DNA of 9,290 nt from UMGS75 sp051872775. GTDB taxonomy: Bacteria; Bacillota_I; Bacilli_A; ML615J-28; CAG-313. Positions 1 through 7,089 of this stretch are shown piece after piece; positions within the stretch are counted from its first letter, which is position 1; each line of letters begins with the position of its first letter. The notes beneath the pieces were generated by a model that saw only the letters and a list, made by a program, of their open reading frames with translations, did no database searches and was not told where the DNA came from. A program made the position numbers and the translations under genes. Location of the stretch: contig JBJEEE010000069.1 of assembly GCA_051872775.1 (NCBI GenBank), positions 1-9,290 on the forward strand, read 5' to 3'.

Positions 1-199
1 CTCTTTTTTGATTTGGTTATAATTATCATATTCATACTGTACGATACTAGTTGGTCTATTATATGAATTTTTAATATGTAATTTAAATTACTCTACAATT
101 ATCTCAAAATGACTATTTGTTATTTGCAAGCATCATGTATAAAAATCTTAAATTTTGACAAATTTTAGTGTTTTTGACCAAAATCTTAAAATAGAATAT

Positions 200-237
200 A
201 AAAAAACGCAAGTGAAATTGCGAAATTTTTTTTTTTT
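200..237. terminator. possible bidirectional terminator
   Basis: A 5-bp stem (CGCAA 207-211 with TTGCG 218-222) encloses a 6-nt loop. Twelve T follow on the plus strand (226-237), and seven A precede it (200-206), which read as seven T on the minus strand. The stem is short, so the call rests mainly on the flanking tracts. It could end a plus-strand gene lying left of the window or catch read-through of the clpB terminator. Confidence 0.4.
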
Positions 238-460
238 AGATATAAAAAAGATGAAAAGAATAGAAACAACTTTTATACATATCAAAATGTAAATAAGTAT
301 TGCATAAAAGAAGATTTTGTGCTTTAAGAAACATACACTTTGTTACAAAATTGAATATAGTATCAATGTAATATAAATTTTAAGTACAATAGAAAAGATA
401 TCTAGCAAATGTGAGAAAGTATATAAAACATAATTAATTAAAATTATTGGAAATAATGAC

Positions 461-495
461 AAAAAAATCGGGAGTGGTTAATACCATTCCCGATT
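461..495 (-). terminator. intrinsic terminator of clpB
   Basis: A 13-bp stem (466-478 with 483-495) encloses a 4-nt loop and contains a GC-rich core, CGGGA/TCCCG. Read on the minus strand, it has one A-C mismatch and runs straight into a T7 tract (from A461-467 of the plus strand). It lies about 110 nt after the clpB stop codon, leaving a moderately long 3' untranslated region. Confidence 0.85.
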
Positions 496-604
496 ACCTT
501 ATTAACAGAAAATACTAAATCTTTTAAGATAAATTGAAATTTATCGAAAATCTCAAAAATATTATAGAATTAATAAATCTTAATACAAGTTGAATTTACG
601 GTAA

Positions 605-2713
605 TTATTTAATCACGATTTTACCATCTACATAATCAACAACATAAGATTTACCTGGGACAACTTCAGATGAAATAATCGCTTTGGCAAGCATTGTTTC
701 AATATTCTTTTGAATATATCGTCTAAGTGGACGAGCACCATAAGTGATATTATAACTTTCATCAAGGATGTGTGAACCAAGGGCTTGTGTAAATTCTACT
801 TTTATATTATTAGATGAAAGTCTCATAGCTAACTCATTAAGAATTTTAGCGACAATTTTAGCTTGAACACTTCGATCAAGTGGTTTGAACATTACAATTT
901 CATCAATACGATTTAAAAATTCAGGTTTAAAAGTCTTACGTAATAGATTATTAACTTCTTTAATCGAACCATCATTTACACCATTAATTAAGAATTCGCT
1001 ACCTAAATTTGATGTCATGATTATAATGGTATTTTTGAAATCGACTGTTCTGCCATGACCATCAGTAATTCTACCATCATCAAGTATTTGAAGCAATACA
1101 TTGAAAATATCATGATGAGCTTTTTCAATTTCATCAAACAAGACAATAGAATAAGGCTTACGTCGTACCGCTTCCGTTAATTGACCACCTTCATCATATC
1201 CGACATATCCTGGAGGAGCTCCGATAAGACGAGCAACTGAATGAGGTTCCATATATTCACTCATATCAAATCGAATTATATGGTTTTCACTGTCAAATAA
1301 TGCTTCAGCAAGGCTCTTACAAACTTCAGTTTTACCTACACCCGTAGGGCCTAAGAATAAGAAGGAACCAATCGGACGATTTTCATCTTTAATACCAGCA
1401 CGTTGTCTAATAATAGCATCAGATACAAGTTCGATTGCTTGGTCTTGACCAATTACACGTTTTGCTAGAGTATCTTTTAAAGTCAATAATTTCTCACGAT
1501 CACCTTTAACTAATTTAGAAACAGGAATATTAGTTGCTTTTGAAACTATTTCCGCAATATCTTCTTCAGTTACAACTTCTGAAATCATTTTATCTTCATT
1601 TTTTTCTTGATAAACGTTTAGTTCTTTTTCTAACTTAGGAATGATACTGTATTGAAGTTCAGCAGCACGATTTAAATCACCATTGTATGTTGCTTGTTCA
1701 TAATCATAACGAGCTTTTTTAAGTTGTTGTTGCTTTTCTTTAATAGTATCTAAATCAGCTTTTTCTTGTTGCCATTTTTTCGTCATTTCAGCTTCTTGTG
1801 CTTTCTTTTCCTTTAGTTCTTGATCAATCTTGGTTAAACGTTCCTTACTTAAAGCATCGGTTTCCTTCTTTAAAGCTGCTCGCTCGATTTCTAGTTGCAT
1901 AATATGACGTTTTAATGTATCAAGTTCAGCAGGCATTGAATCCATTTCAGTACGAAGTGATGCACATGCTTCATCAATCAAGTCAATTGCTTTATCTGGT
2001 AAAAAACGATCAGTAATATATCGATTAGATAAAACGGCGCTAGCAACGATGGCATTATCGCTAATTCTAACCCCATGATGTGCTTCAAAACGTTCCTTTA
2101 AGCCACGAATAATACTTATTGTATCTTCAACAGTAGGTTCATTAATCATTACTTTTTGAAAACGTCTTTCAAGGGCACTATCCTTCTCAATATACTTACG
2201 ATATTCGTTTAATGTTGTTGCACCAATACAATGTAATTCACCACGAGCAAGCATTGGCTTTAACATATTACCTGCATCAAGTGCGCCTTCTGCATTACCA
2301 GCACCAACAATTAGATGAATTTCATCAATGAAAAGAATGATTTCACCATTACTTTCCTTAATTTTATTAAGAACTGCTTTTAAACGTTCCTCGAATTCAC
2401 CACGGTATTTGGCTCCCGCAACTAACGCACCCATATCAAGCTCATAAATTCGACATTTCTTTAAGGTTGTAGGTACATCTTCTTTAACAATACGTGCCGC
2501 AAGTCCTTCAATTATTGCCGTTTTACCTACACCAGGTAAGCCGATTAAAATGGGGTTATTCTTGGTTTTACGAGCAAGAATTTTAATAATACGCAAAATC
2601 TCTTCTTCACGTCCGATTACAGGGTCAACTTTACCATCTCTTACTGCTTGGGTAACATCCCTACCAAATTTTTCTAATATATTTTGATCATTTTGATAAT
2701 CTTGCATTTCCAT
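605..2713 (-). CDS. clpB: ClpB-type disaggregase lacking the N-domain
   Basis: A cytoplasmic AAA+ chaperone that pulls proteins out of aggregates, normally together with DnaK. From the chosen ATG the protein has 702 residues. It shows nucleotide-binding domain 1 (Walker A GLPGVGKT 58-65, pore loop KYRG at 102, Walker B LFIDEIH 127-133) and a long Glu/Lys/Gln-rich coiled-coil M-domain (about 255-380). Domain 2 follows, with Walker A GPTGVGKT 455-462, pore loop GYVGYDEGG at 502, Walker B VLFDEIE 524-530 and sensor-2 GARPL 659-663. The long M-domain separates it from ClpC. Usual ClpB has about 860 residues; here the N-terminal Clp_N domain (about 145 residues) is absent, as in mycoplasmal ClpB. 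The upstream GTG at 2734 is in frame but lies inside the CIRCE operator and before the ribosome binding site. The ATG at 2713 sits 7 nt after GGAGG. The transcription unit is monocistronic, with probable HrcA control. Confidence 0.96.
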   Translation of the reverse strand: MEMQDYQNDQNILEKFGRDVTQAVRDGKVDPVIGREEEILRIIKILARKTKNNPILIGLPGVGKTAIIEGLAARIVKEDVPTTLKKCRIYELDMGALVAGAKYRGEFEERLKAVLNKIKESNGEIILFIDEIHLIVGAGNAEGALDAGNMLKPMLARGELHCIGATTLNEYRKYIEKDSALERRFQKVMINEPTVEDTISIIRGLKERFEAHHGVRISDNAIVASAVLSNRYITDRFLPDKAIDLIDEACASLRTEMDSMPAELDTLKRHIMQLEIERAALKKETDALSKERLTKIDQELKEKKAQEAEMTKKWQQEKADLDTIKEKQQQLKKARYDYEQATYNGDLNRAAELQYSIIPKLEKELNVYQEKNEDKMISEVVTEEDIAEIVSKATNIPVSKLVKGDREKLLTLKDTLAKRVIGQDQAIELVSDAIIRQRAGIKDENRPIGSFLFLGPTGVGKTEVCKSLAEALFDSENHIIRFDMSEYMEPHSVARLIGAPPGYVGYDEGGQLTEAVRRKPYSIVLFDEIEKAHHDIFNVLLQILDDGRITDGHGRTVDFKNTIIIMTSNLGSEFLINGVNDGSIKEVNNLLRKTFKPEFLNRIDEIVMFKPLDRSVQAKIVAKILNELAMRLSSNNIKVEFTQALGSHILDESYNITYGARPLRRYIQKNIETMLAKAIISSEVVPGKSYVVDYVDGKIVIK

Positions 2714-2720
2714 AAACATA

Positions 2721-2728
2721 CCTCCCTT
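2721..2728 (-). promoter_or_regulatory. ribosome binding site that fixes the clpB start
   Basis: On the minus strand AAGGGAGG ends 7 nt before the ATG at 2713. An ATG at 2719 lies only 1 nt after it, and the in-frame GTG at 2734 lies upstream of it, so both are unlikely starts. The site directly follows the CIRCE inverted repeat, so in the mRNA a CIRCE hairpin would lie right beside it. Confidence 0.8.
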
Positions 2729-2754
2729 TAGCACTCTAATACTTCGAGTGCTAA
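2728..2754 (-). promoter_or_regulatory. CIRCE operator (HrcA binding site)
   Basis: A perfect inverted repeat, TTAGCACTC (2728-2736), 9-nt spacer, GAGTGCTAA (2746-2754), is identical to the consensus CIRCE element. CIRCE is bound by the heat-shock repressor HrcA in Firmicutes and many other bacteria. It covers the predicted transcription start (about 2751) and ends just before the clpB ribosome binding site, a typical position for repression. hrcA itself is not in the window. I see no CtsR-type site. Confidence 0.97.
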
Positions 2755-2757
2755 TAT

Positions 2758-2785
2758 ATTATAGCACATTTTAGCAATTTGTCAA
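2758..2785 (-). promoter_or_regulatory. SigA-type promoter of clpB
   Basis: On the minus strand a perfect -35 TTGACA (2785-2780), a 16-nt spacer and a perfect -10 TATAAT (2763-2758) are visible, with an extended -10 TG one base upstream of the -10. The predicted start is near 2751, inside CIRCE, giving a leader of about 38 nt. A near-consensus promoter under an operator fits a strong gene held down by HrcA and released by heat. Confidence 0.92.
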
Positions 2786-2848
2786 TAGATTTTTTAAAAT
2801 TTTTTTTATTTTTTTAAAGATTAATCTTCATAGACAATAGCAAACGCT

Positions 2849-2874
2849 AAAAAAAGTGTAGATTACTACACTTT
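2849..2874 (-). terminator. terminator overlapping the engB stop codon
   Basis: A 9-bp stem, AAAGTGTAG (2853-2861) with CTACACTTT (2866-2874), encloses the 4-nt loop ATTA. On the minus strand it ends in a T-tract (from A2849-2855). The engB stop codon (TAG, 2868-2866) and the last two sense codons form the 5' arm, so the terminator leaves essentially no 3' untranslated region. It separates engB from the clpB promoter. Confidence 0.85.
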
Positions 2875-3456
2875 AGGTACATAACGATATAATACTTGTT
2901 CAATTTTGTCAATTCCGTATTTTGTCACCGATGAGATAGCAAAAACCATATCATTTTCCCTTAAATCAAGTTTATCCTTAACTACTTTTAAAGCATTATG
3001 CATTTGATTATTGCTTAGTTTATCAGCTTTTGTTGCTACTATCACTATATTTTGATGTAAATGTTTCAAATAATTATACATAAGAACATCATCTTCAGTT
3101 GGTTCATGTCGCAAATCAATAACTAAAAAACATAATTTTAAAGAGGAATAATTATTTAAAAACTCTTCAATCATTTTGCCAAACCCAAGACGATCCTCTA
3201 CTTTTTTTTGGGCATAACCATAACCCGGTACATCAACAAACATGAACATATCGTCAATGTTATAAAAATTAAGTGCTATAGTTTTTCCAGGTTTACTAGA
3301 AGTATAAGCAAGATTTTTACGATTAACTAGTGCATTTATAAAACTACTCTTGCCAACATTTGAACGTCCTAAAAAAACAAAAGTGGGGTAAGAATAATTT
3401 GGATACTGTTTTTTAGAAACAGCACTAATGATATATTCTGCTTTTCTTGGATTCAT
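2866..3456 (-). CDS. engB: ribosome-assembly GTPase EngB/YsxC
   Basis: An essential Era/TrmE-class GTPase that helps late assembly of the 50S ribosomal subunit in the cytoplasm. The 196-residue protein has the usual family length and all G motifs in order: G1 GRSNVGKS (30-37), G2 threonine in PGKT (T59), G3 DVPG (75-78) followed by the family's GYGYA, G4 TKAD (142-145) and G5 with SS (175-176). An AGGAGG lies 7 nt before the ATG, so the start is clear. It follows rnpB in the direction of reading. The rnpB terminator ends only about 13 nt before this start codon, and no promoter fits in between, so its transcription probably depends on read-through or on a promoter hidden in rnpB. Confidence 0.96.
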   Translation of the reverse strand: MNPRKAEYIISAVSKKQYPNYSYPTFVFLGRSNVGKSSFINALVNRKNLAYTSSKPGKTIALNFYNIDDMFMFVDVPGYGYAQKKVEDRLGFGKMIEEFLNNYSSLKLCFLVIDLRHEPTEDDVLMYNYLKHLHQNIVIVATKADKLSNNQMHNALKVVKDKLDLRENDMVFAISSVTKYGIDKIEQVLYRYVPKV

Positions 3457-3469
3457 AAAATAACCTCCT

Positions 3470-3503
3470 AAAAAATCTCCTTTGTTGTAAAGGCAAAGGA
3501 GAT
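3470..3503 (-). terminator. terminator of rnpB, just before the engB RBS
   Basis: On the minus strand a 10-bp stem (ATCTCCTTTG, 3503-3494 reading down, with CAAAGGAGAT, 3484-3475) encloses a 9-nt loop and runs into six T (3475-3470). The engB ribosome binding site AGGAGG (3469-3464) follows at once. The 3' arm itself contains AAAGGAG, a sequence like a ribosome binding site, and the 5' arm is complementary to such sites. Confidence 0.85.
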
Positions 3504-3517
3504 AAAATTTATTTTAA

Positions 3518-3867
3518 AATACATCTATAAGCCATATTCTGTAGCAATTAATTGCTGGTAATCATTTATCTCAGTATAAATACTGTAACAAGAGTGAGTT
3601 CATTTCCTCCTCCCGTCATGCCCCTACCATAATTTGGGTTGCTAGCTTGAGGGGTTTACCCGTTCCACTTCTTTGTTTCCAAAGAAAATCGTCTCTGTGG
3701 CACTTTACAAATTACACCATGAAGTTTCCTTTTTAGGTTTCATTCGCCGTCATCTTTCGATGCCCTAACTTATTTTTTCGTTAGGCACAAACACTACAAA
3801 CATCTCAGTTTGTGCTAGTATGGACTTTCCTAACGCATCTATTATGCGCTCGATTACCCGATGTATT
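3518..3867 (-). ncRNA. rnpB: RNase P RNA, type B
   Basis: The catalytic RNA of RNase P, which removes 5' leaders from tRNA precursors together with the RnpA protein (not in this window). On the minus strand it shows CGGGUAAUCG near the 5' end, the signature AGGAAAGUCC (3831-3822), and GUAAACCCCUC followed by AACCCAAAUUAUGGUAGGGG (about 3661-3621), which closely resembles the Bacillus-type P15 region. The 3' signature ACAGAAUAUGGCUUAU lies at 3542-3527. The two ends pair as P1: AAUACAUC (3867-3860) with GAUGUAUU (3525-3518). That gives about 350 nt, somewhat shorter than the roughly 400 nt of Bacillus subtilis. The P1 5' strand begins only 2 nt after the degV stop codon. The exact mature ends are inferred from P1. 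Confidence 0.97.
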
Positions 3868-3868
3868 A

Positions 3869-3874
3869 ATTATA
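3869..3874 (-). promoter_or_regulatory. TATAAT box overlapping degV stop, doubtful rnpB promoter
   Basis: A perfect TATAAT reads 3874-3869 on the minus strand and covers the degV stop codon. I find no -35 at 16-18 nt, and the normal start distance would place +1 near 3862, which would remove most of the P1 5' strand of rnpB. It may be a chance match in AT-rich DNA, or rnpB may be processed from the degV transcript. Confidence 0.3.
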
Positions 3875-4745
3875 ATTCTTCTTTTAAGTCATCAGTTATA
3901 ATATAACCAATGCTAAGGACTCCATTCCCAATATGGCAACCAACCGTTGGCGTAACTGTATCAATTTCAACACGTTTAATATTATGATAGGTATTTTTTA
4001 TTCTTTCCGCAAGTTTACATGCATCGTCATATCGGTTAGTATGTTGAACAACATAAATAACACTTTTTGCTTCTTTTGTATCTTGTTCAACTAGTTCAAA
4101 TAAACGATCAATAGCTTTAGCATGAGTTCTAACTTTTTCAAAAACATCAATTGTTCCTGATGGTTTACCTAATTTCAATATTGGTTTAATTTTCATTAAT
4201 CCACCAATAAAACCAGAGACAACATTTAATCTACCATTTTTAACTAAATACTTTAAATCGTCAACAACAAAATATGTTTTCGAATTATCAGCAAGTTTGT
4301 CACATTCAGCAAAAAGTTGTTCAACTGTATATCCTTTTTTTGCTAAGATTTCCGCATAATATGCAGAGTATCCTTCCATTGCGCAAGCTGAATAGCAATT
4401 GTAAACTTTAAAGTCTATCCCATCAACATAATCTTGACCAACAACTTGAAGATTTTCGCCATATGCGGAAAGGCCAAAAGAAATAGGAAAATGGATAACA
4501 GTATCATATCCATCCTTCTTGTACTCCTCAACACAACGTATAATTTCTTGAGGAGTAGGAGCACTAGTTGAAGGTACAATATCACTTTCTGCAAGCATTT
4601 CATAAAACTGATCGGCAGTAACATCAACACCATCAACTAATTCTTTTTCACCAAAATGAATTGTTGTACGAGTAATTTTTACATTATGCTTATAAGGAGC
4701 ATATTCAAGACCCGAACTACAATCAGAGGTTATTCCTATTTTCAT
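3870..4745 (-). CDS. DegV family fatty-acid-binding protein
   Basis: DegV proteins (the FakB group) bind a fatty acid and, where FakA kinase is present, present it for phosphorylation and entry into phospholipids. FakA is not in the window, so this role is inferred from the family. The 291-residue length is typical. Family features are an N-terminal SDCSSGL (7-13), STSAPTPQE near 59-67 (the usual S.P(S/T)P.E segment), ISFGLSAYGENLQ near 88-100 (usual SSGLSGTYQ), KNGRLN in the middle, KPIL, and a C-terminal VGCHIGNGVL. The Gly normally after the second Ser of SGLSG is Ala here. No signal peptide or membrane segment is seen, so it is cytoplasmic. Its ATG lies 3 nt after the pnp stop, with AAGGAG inside the last pnp codons, so translation is probably coupled to pnp. 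Confidence 0.9.
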   Translation of the reverse strand: MKIGITSDCSSGLEYAPYKHNVKITRTTIHFGEKELVDGVDVTADQFYEMLAESDIVPSTSAPTPQEIIRCVEEYKKDGYDTVIHFPISFGLSAYGENLQVVGQDYVDGIDFKVYNCYSACAMEGYSAYYAEILAKKGYTVEQLFAECDKLADNSKTYFVVDDLKYLVKNGRLNVVSGFIGGLMKIKPILKLGKPSGTIDVFEKVRTHAKAIDRLFELVEQDTKEAKSVIYVVQHTNRYDDACKLAERIKNTYHNIKRVEIDTVTPTVGCHIGNGVLSIGYIITDDLKEEL

Positions 4746-4748
4746 ATA

Positions 4749-7010
4749 TTATTCTCCTTCTACTTTTGACTTACGTTTGTAGGTACGTTTTGGTTTAGGT
4801 GTTGCTTCTGCCTCAGTTTGATCTTCACTTGGAGTAGTTTGAGCTTCATCTGAAGTAGAAACTTCATCTTTTGGTTTTGGTTGCTCTTCTTTGGTTAATA
4901 AAGCTTTACGAGAAAGCACAAGTTTACCTTTCTCATCAATCTTTAGTAATTTAACAACAATTTCGTCTCCTTCATGTACAACATCTTCAACTTTATTAAC
5001 ACGTTTTGTATCTAATGCAGAAATATGACATAGACCTTCACAGCCAGGCCATAATTCACAGAAGGCACCAAAATCCATAATCTTAACAACCTTAACTGGA
5101 TATACTTTACCTACTTCAGGAACTCTTGTTAAATCCTCAATAATCTTAACAGCTTTATCAATCCACTCAGTATCAGAATGCATAATGAATACGCGTCCGT
5201 CTTGTTCAATATCAATCTTAACGTTATTGCATTTTTCAATGATTTCTTGGATAACTTTACCACCACTACCGATTACATCACGAATCTTATCAGGATTAAT
5301 TCTAATCATTTTAACCTTAGGAGCATAAGGACTAAGAGTAGGACGAACTTCTTTTATTGTTGTTTCCATATGATCAAGAATTTGCATACGGCCTTTTTTA
5401 GCCTGTGCTAATGCTTCTTTAAGAATATCTTTTGTTATTCCTTTAATCTTAATATCCATTTGAAGAGCTGTAATACCATTTCTTGTTCCAGATACTTTGA
5501 AATCCATATCACCGTAATGGTCTTCTAAGCCTTGAATATCTGTAAGAATTGTATATTTAGAGCATTCATCATCTTCACTGATTAATCCCATCGCAATACC
5601 TGCAACAGGAGCTTTAATAGGTACACCTGCAGCCATTAAAGCTAAAGTACCTGCACAAATAGAGGCTTGTGAAGATGAACCATTTGATTCAAGAATTTCA
5701 CTAACTACTCTAATTGTATATGGAAATTCATCTTCAGATGGAATAACTTGAGATAATGATCTTTCACCTAAAGCTCCATGTCCAATTTCTCTACGTCCAG
5801 GTGAACCATATTTTCCAGTAGATCCTACGGAAAATTGAGGGAAATTATAATGAAGCATAAAGCGTTTGCTTTCTTCAGCACCTACTCCATCAATAATTTG
5901 GAATTCAGCAAGTGAGCCTAAAGTAACAGTAGATAAACTTTGGGTTTGGCCACGCGTAAATAAAGCAGAACCATGTGTTCTTTCAAAAATATCTACACGG
6001 GAAGATAATGGACGAATTTCATCGATTGCTCTTCCATCGGGTCTAATTTTATCATTGGTAATTAGACGTCGTACTTCTTCCGCAAGTATATGTTCAAGAA
6101 TCATATTTACATAAATCATTTGTTTTTCAACATCATCTTTAGTAAATGCTGGATTGTTAATGAATAATTCATTAAAATGTTCTCTTGTTTTATCGTTAAC
6201 AGCTTCAATTGCTGCTTCACGTGCTTTCTTTTCATGTGTTGAAATAGCAGGAATAAGTTCAGGTTCCGCAAATTCACGAACCGCTTTTTCTAAATCTTCT
6301 GGTATTTTAAATAAGTCAACAACCTTTTTTTCTTTACCAACAGCTTTAATGATTTCTTCTTCAAATTCGCATAAACGTTTGATTTCTTCATGACCAAACA
6401 TTAAAGCTTCAAGCATATCATCTTCGCTTACTTGTTTGGCACCTGCTTCAACCATATTTATTGCTTTTTTTGTTCCCGCAAGAGTTAAGTTAATATCAGA
6501 TTTCTCTAATTCTTCAACTGTAGGATTAATAACTAATTCACCATTAACTCTACCAACAACTACTCCGGCAATAGGACCTTCAAATGGGATATTTGAAATA
6601 CATAATGCTATACTTGATCCAAGCATTGCGGCCATTGCAGGAGAACAATCAGGATCGGCACACATTACCATATTAACAACTTGAACTTCATTTCTAAATC
6701 CATCCGCAAATAATGGTCTAATTGGGCGATCAATTAAACGTGAAACGAGTGTTTCGTGTTCAGTAGGACGACCTTCTCTTTTTAAGAATCCCCCTGGAAT
6801 TTTACCAGCTGCATATAATCTTTCTTGATATAATACAGTAAGAGGGAAAAAGTCGGTATCCATAGCCTTATCACTACCAACAGCCGTACTCAAAACTGCA
6901 GTATCATTATATCTAACAAGACATGCACCATGTGCTTGTTTAGCTAATTCACCTATTTCAACTACAATCTTACGACCACGGTGTGAATATTCAAAGATTT
7001 GTTTTTCCAT
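4749..7010 (-). CDS. pnp: polynucleotide phosphorylase (PNPase)
   Basis: A phosphate-dependent 3'-5' exoribonuclease that also adds nucleotides, central to mRNA decay in the cytoplasm. The 753 residues show RNase PH domain 1 (about 10-145), an all-helical linker (about 150-310), and RNase PH domain 2 (about 320-545). Domain 2 carries FTRGQTQ (351-357) and DIQGLEDHYGDMDFK (491-505), whose D491 and D497 match the catalytic Asp pair of the E. coli enzyme. A KH domain with the GSGG loop (581-584) and an S1 domain (about 634-702) follow. About 45 extra residues form a low-complexity tail, first acidic and Thr/Ser/Pro-rich, then basic (KPKRTYKRKSK); Bacillus PNPase has about 705 residues. AAGGAG lies 6 nt before the ATG. 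It follows rpsO after 104 nt, as in most bacteria, and overlaps nothing. Confidence 0.98.
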   Translation of the reverse strand: MEKQIFEYSHRGRKIVVEIGELAKQAHGACLVRYNDTAVLSTAVGSDKAMDTDFFPLTVLYQERLYAAGKIPGGFLKREGRPTEHETLVSRLIDRPIRPLFADGFRNEVQVVNMVMCADPDCSPAMAAMLGSSIALCISNIPFEGPIAGVVVGRVNGELVINPTVEELEKSDINLTLAGTKKAINMVEAGAKQVSEDDMLEALMFGHEEIKRLCEFEEEIIKAVGKEKKVVDLFKIPEDLEKAVREFAEPELIPAISTHEKKAREAAIEAVNDKTREHFNELFINNPAFTKDDVEKQMIYVNMILEHILAEEVRRLITNDKIRPDGRAIDEIRPLSSRVDIFERTHGSALFTRGQTQSLSTVTLGSLAEFQIIDGVGAEESKRFMLHYNFPQFSVGSTGKYGSPGRREIGHGALGERSLSQVIPSEDEFPYTIRVVSEILESNGSSSQASICAGTLALMAAGVPIKAPVAGIAMGLISEDDECSKYTILTDIQGLEDHYGDMDFKVSGTRNGITALQMDIKIKGITKDILKEALAQAKKGRMQILDHMETTIKEVRPTLSPYAPKVKMIRINPDKIRDVIGSGGKVIQEIIEKCNNVKIDIEQDGRVFIMHSDTEWIDKAVKIIEDLTRVPEVGKVYPVKVVKIMDFGAFCELWPGCEGLCHISALDTKRVNKVEDVVHEGDEIVVKLLKIDEKGKLVLSRKALLTKEEQPKPKDEVSTSDEAQTTPSEDQTEAEATPKPKRTYKRKSKVEGE

Positions 7011-7049
7011 TTTTTTCTCCTTAAATTTTTCAAATTTTTATATGGTCAC

Positions 7050-7088
7050 TAAATAGTATCAACTATTTAAATAATTTTTAAAATAGTT
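7050..7088 (-). repeat. competing inverted repeats in the rpsO-pnp gap
   Basis: Three short repeats can form two exclusive hairpins. AACTATTT at 7061-7068 pairs either with AAATAGT(T) at 7081-7088 (8 bp, 12-nt loop) or, as ACTATTTA, with TAAATAGT at 7050-7057 (8 bp, loop ATCA). Both stems would form in the RNA upstream of pnp. They are AT-rich, so stability is modest. The function is unknown; pnp leader hairpins are used for autoregulation in E. coli, but this is not the same structure. Confidence 0.5.
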
Positions 7089-7089
7089 A

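Larger units (their letters stand above)
1..604. other. AT-rich intergenic region, no gene seen
   Basis: This stretch before the clpB 3' end is very AT-rich, with frequent stops in the frames I read and no open frame that has both a start and a plausible ribosome binding site. It holds a small hairpin with poly-T on both sides (200-237), the clpB terminator (461-495) and an AT-only-type palindrome at 528-545 (GATAAATT / AATTTATC). An 11-nt direct repeat, AAAATCTTAAA, occurs at 142-152 and 180-190, with TTTTGAC nearby each time. I see no tRNA, rRNA, CRISPR or insertion sequence. Confidence 0.7.

Noticed and set aside
1..66. Plus-strand frame open from the left edge, hydrophobic, ending at TGA 64-66
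   Set aside because: Only 21 codons are visible and poly-T/AT-rich DNA gives hydrophobic residues by chance; there is no independent support for a gene end.
175..202. TTGACC - 17 nt - TATAAA promoter-like match on the plus strand
   Set aside because: Its start would fall inside the terminator-like hairpin at 207-222 with no gene downstream; likely chance in AT-rich sequence.
605..2713. ClpC, or a broken ClpB
   Set aside because: The M-domain is of long ClpB type, all ATPase motifs are intact, and promoter and operator adjoin the start, so it is a whole, N-domain-less ClpB.
2732..2734. GTG at 2734 as the clpB start
   Set aside because: It lies inside CIRCE and upstream of the ribosome binding site; the ATG at 2713 has proper spacing.
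4415..4636. Open frame on the minus strand inside degV
   Set aside because: It lies wholly within the convincing DegV frame and shows no family features; its Leu/Met-rich sequence is what the out-of-frame reading gives.
5178..6684. Four plus-strand open frames (5178-5411, 5866-6114, 6154-6393, 6436-6684)
   Set aside because: All are antisense to pnp, which is intact with all its domains; they have no recognisable domains and are shadow frames.
7027..7055. TTGATA ... TATAAA promoter before pnp
   Set aside because: The spacer is only 14 nt; a weaker -10 at 16 nt (TAAAAA) is too poor to support a call.
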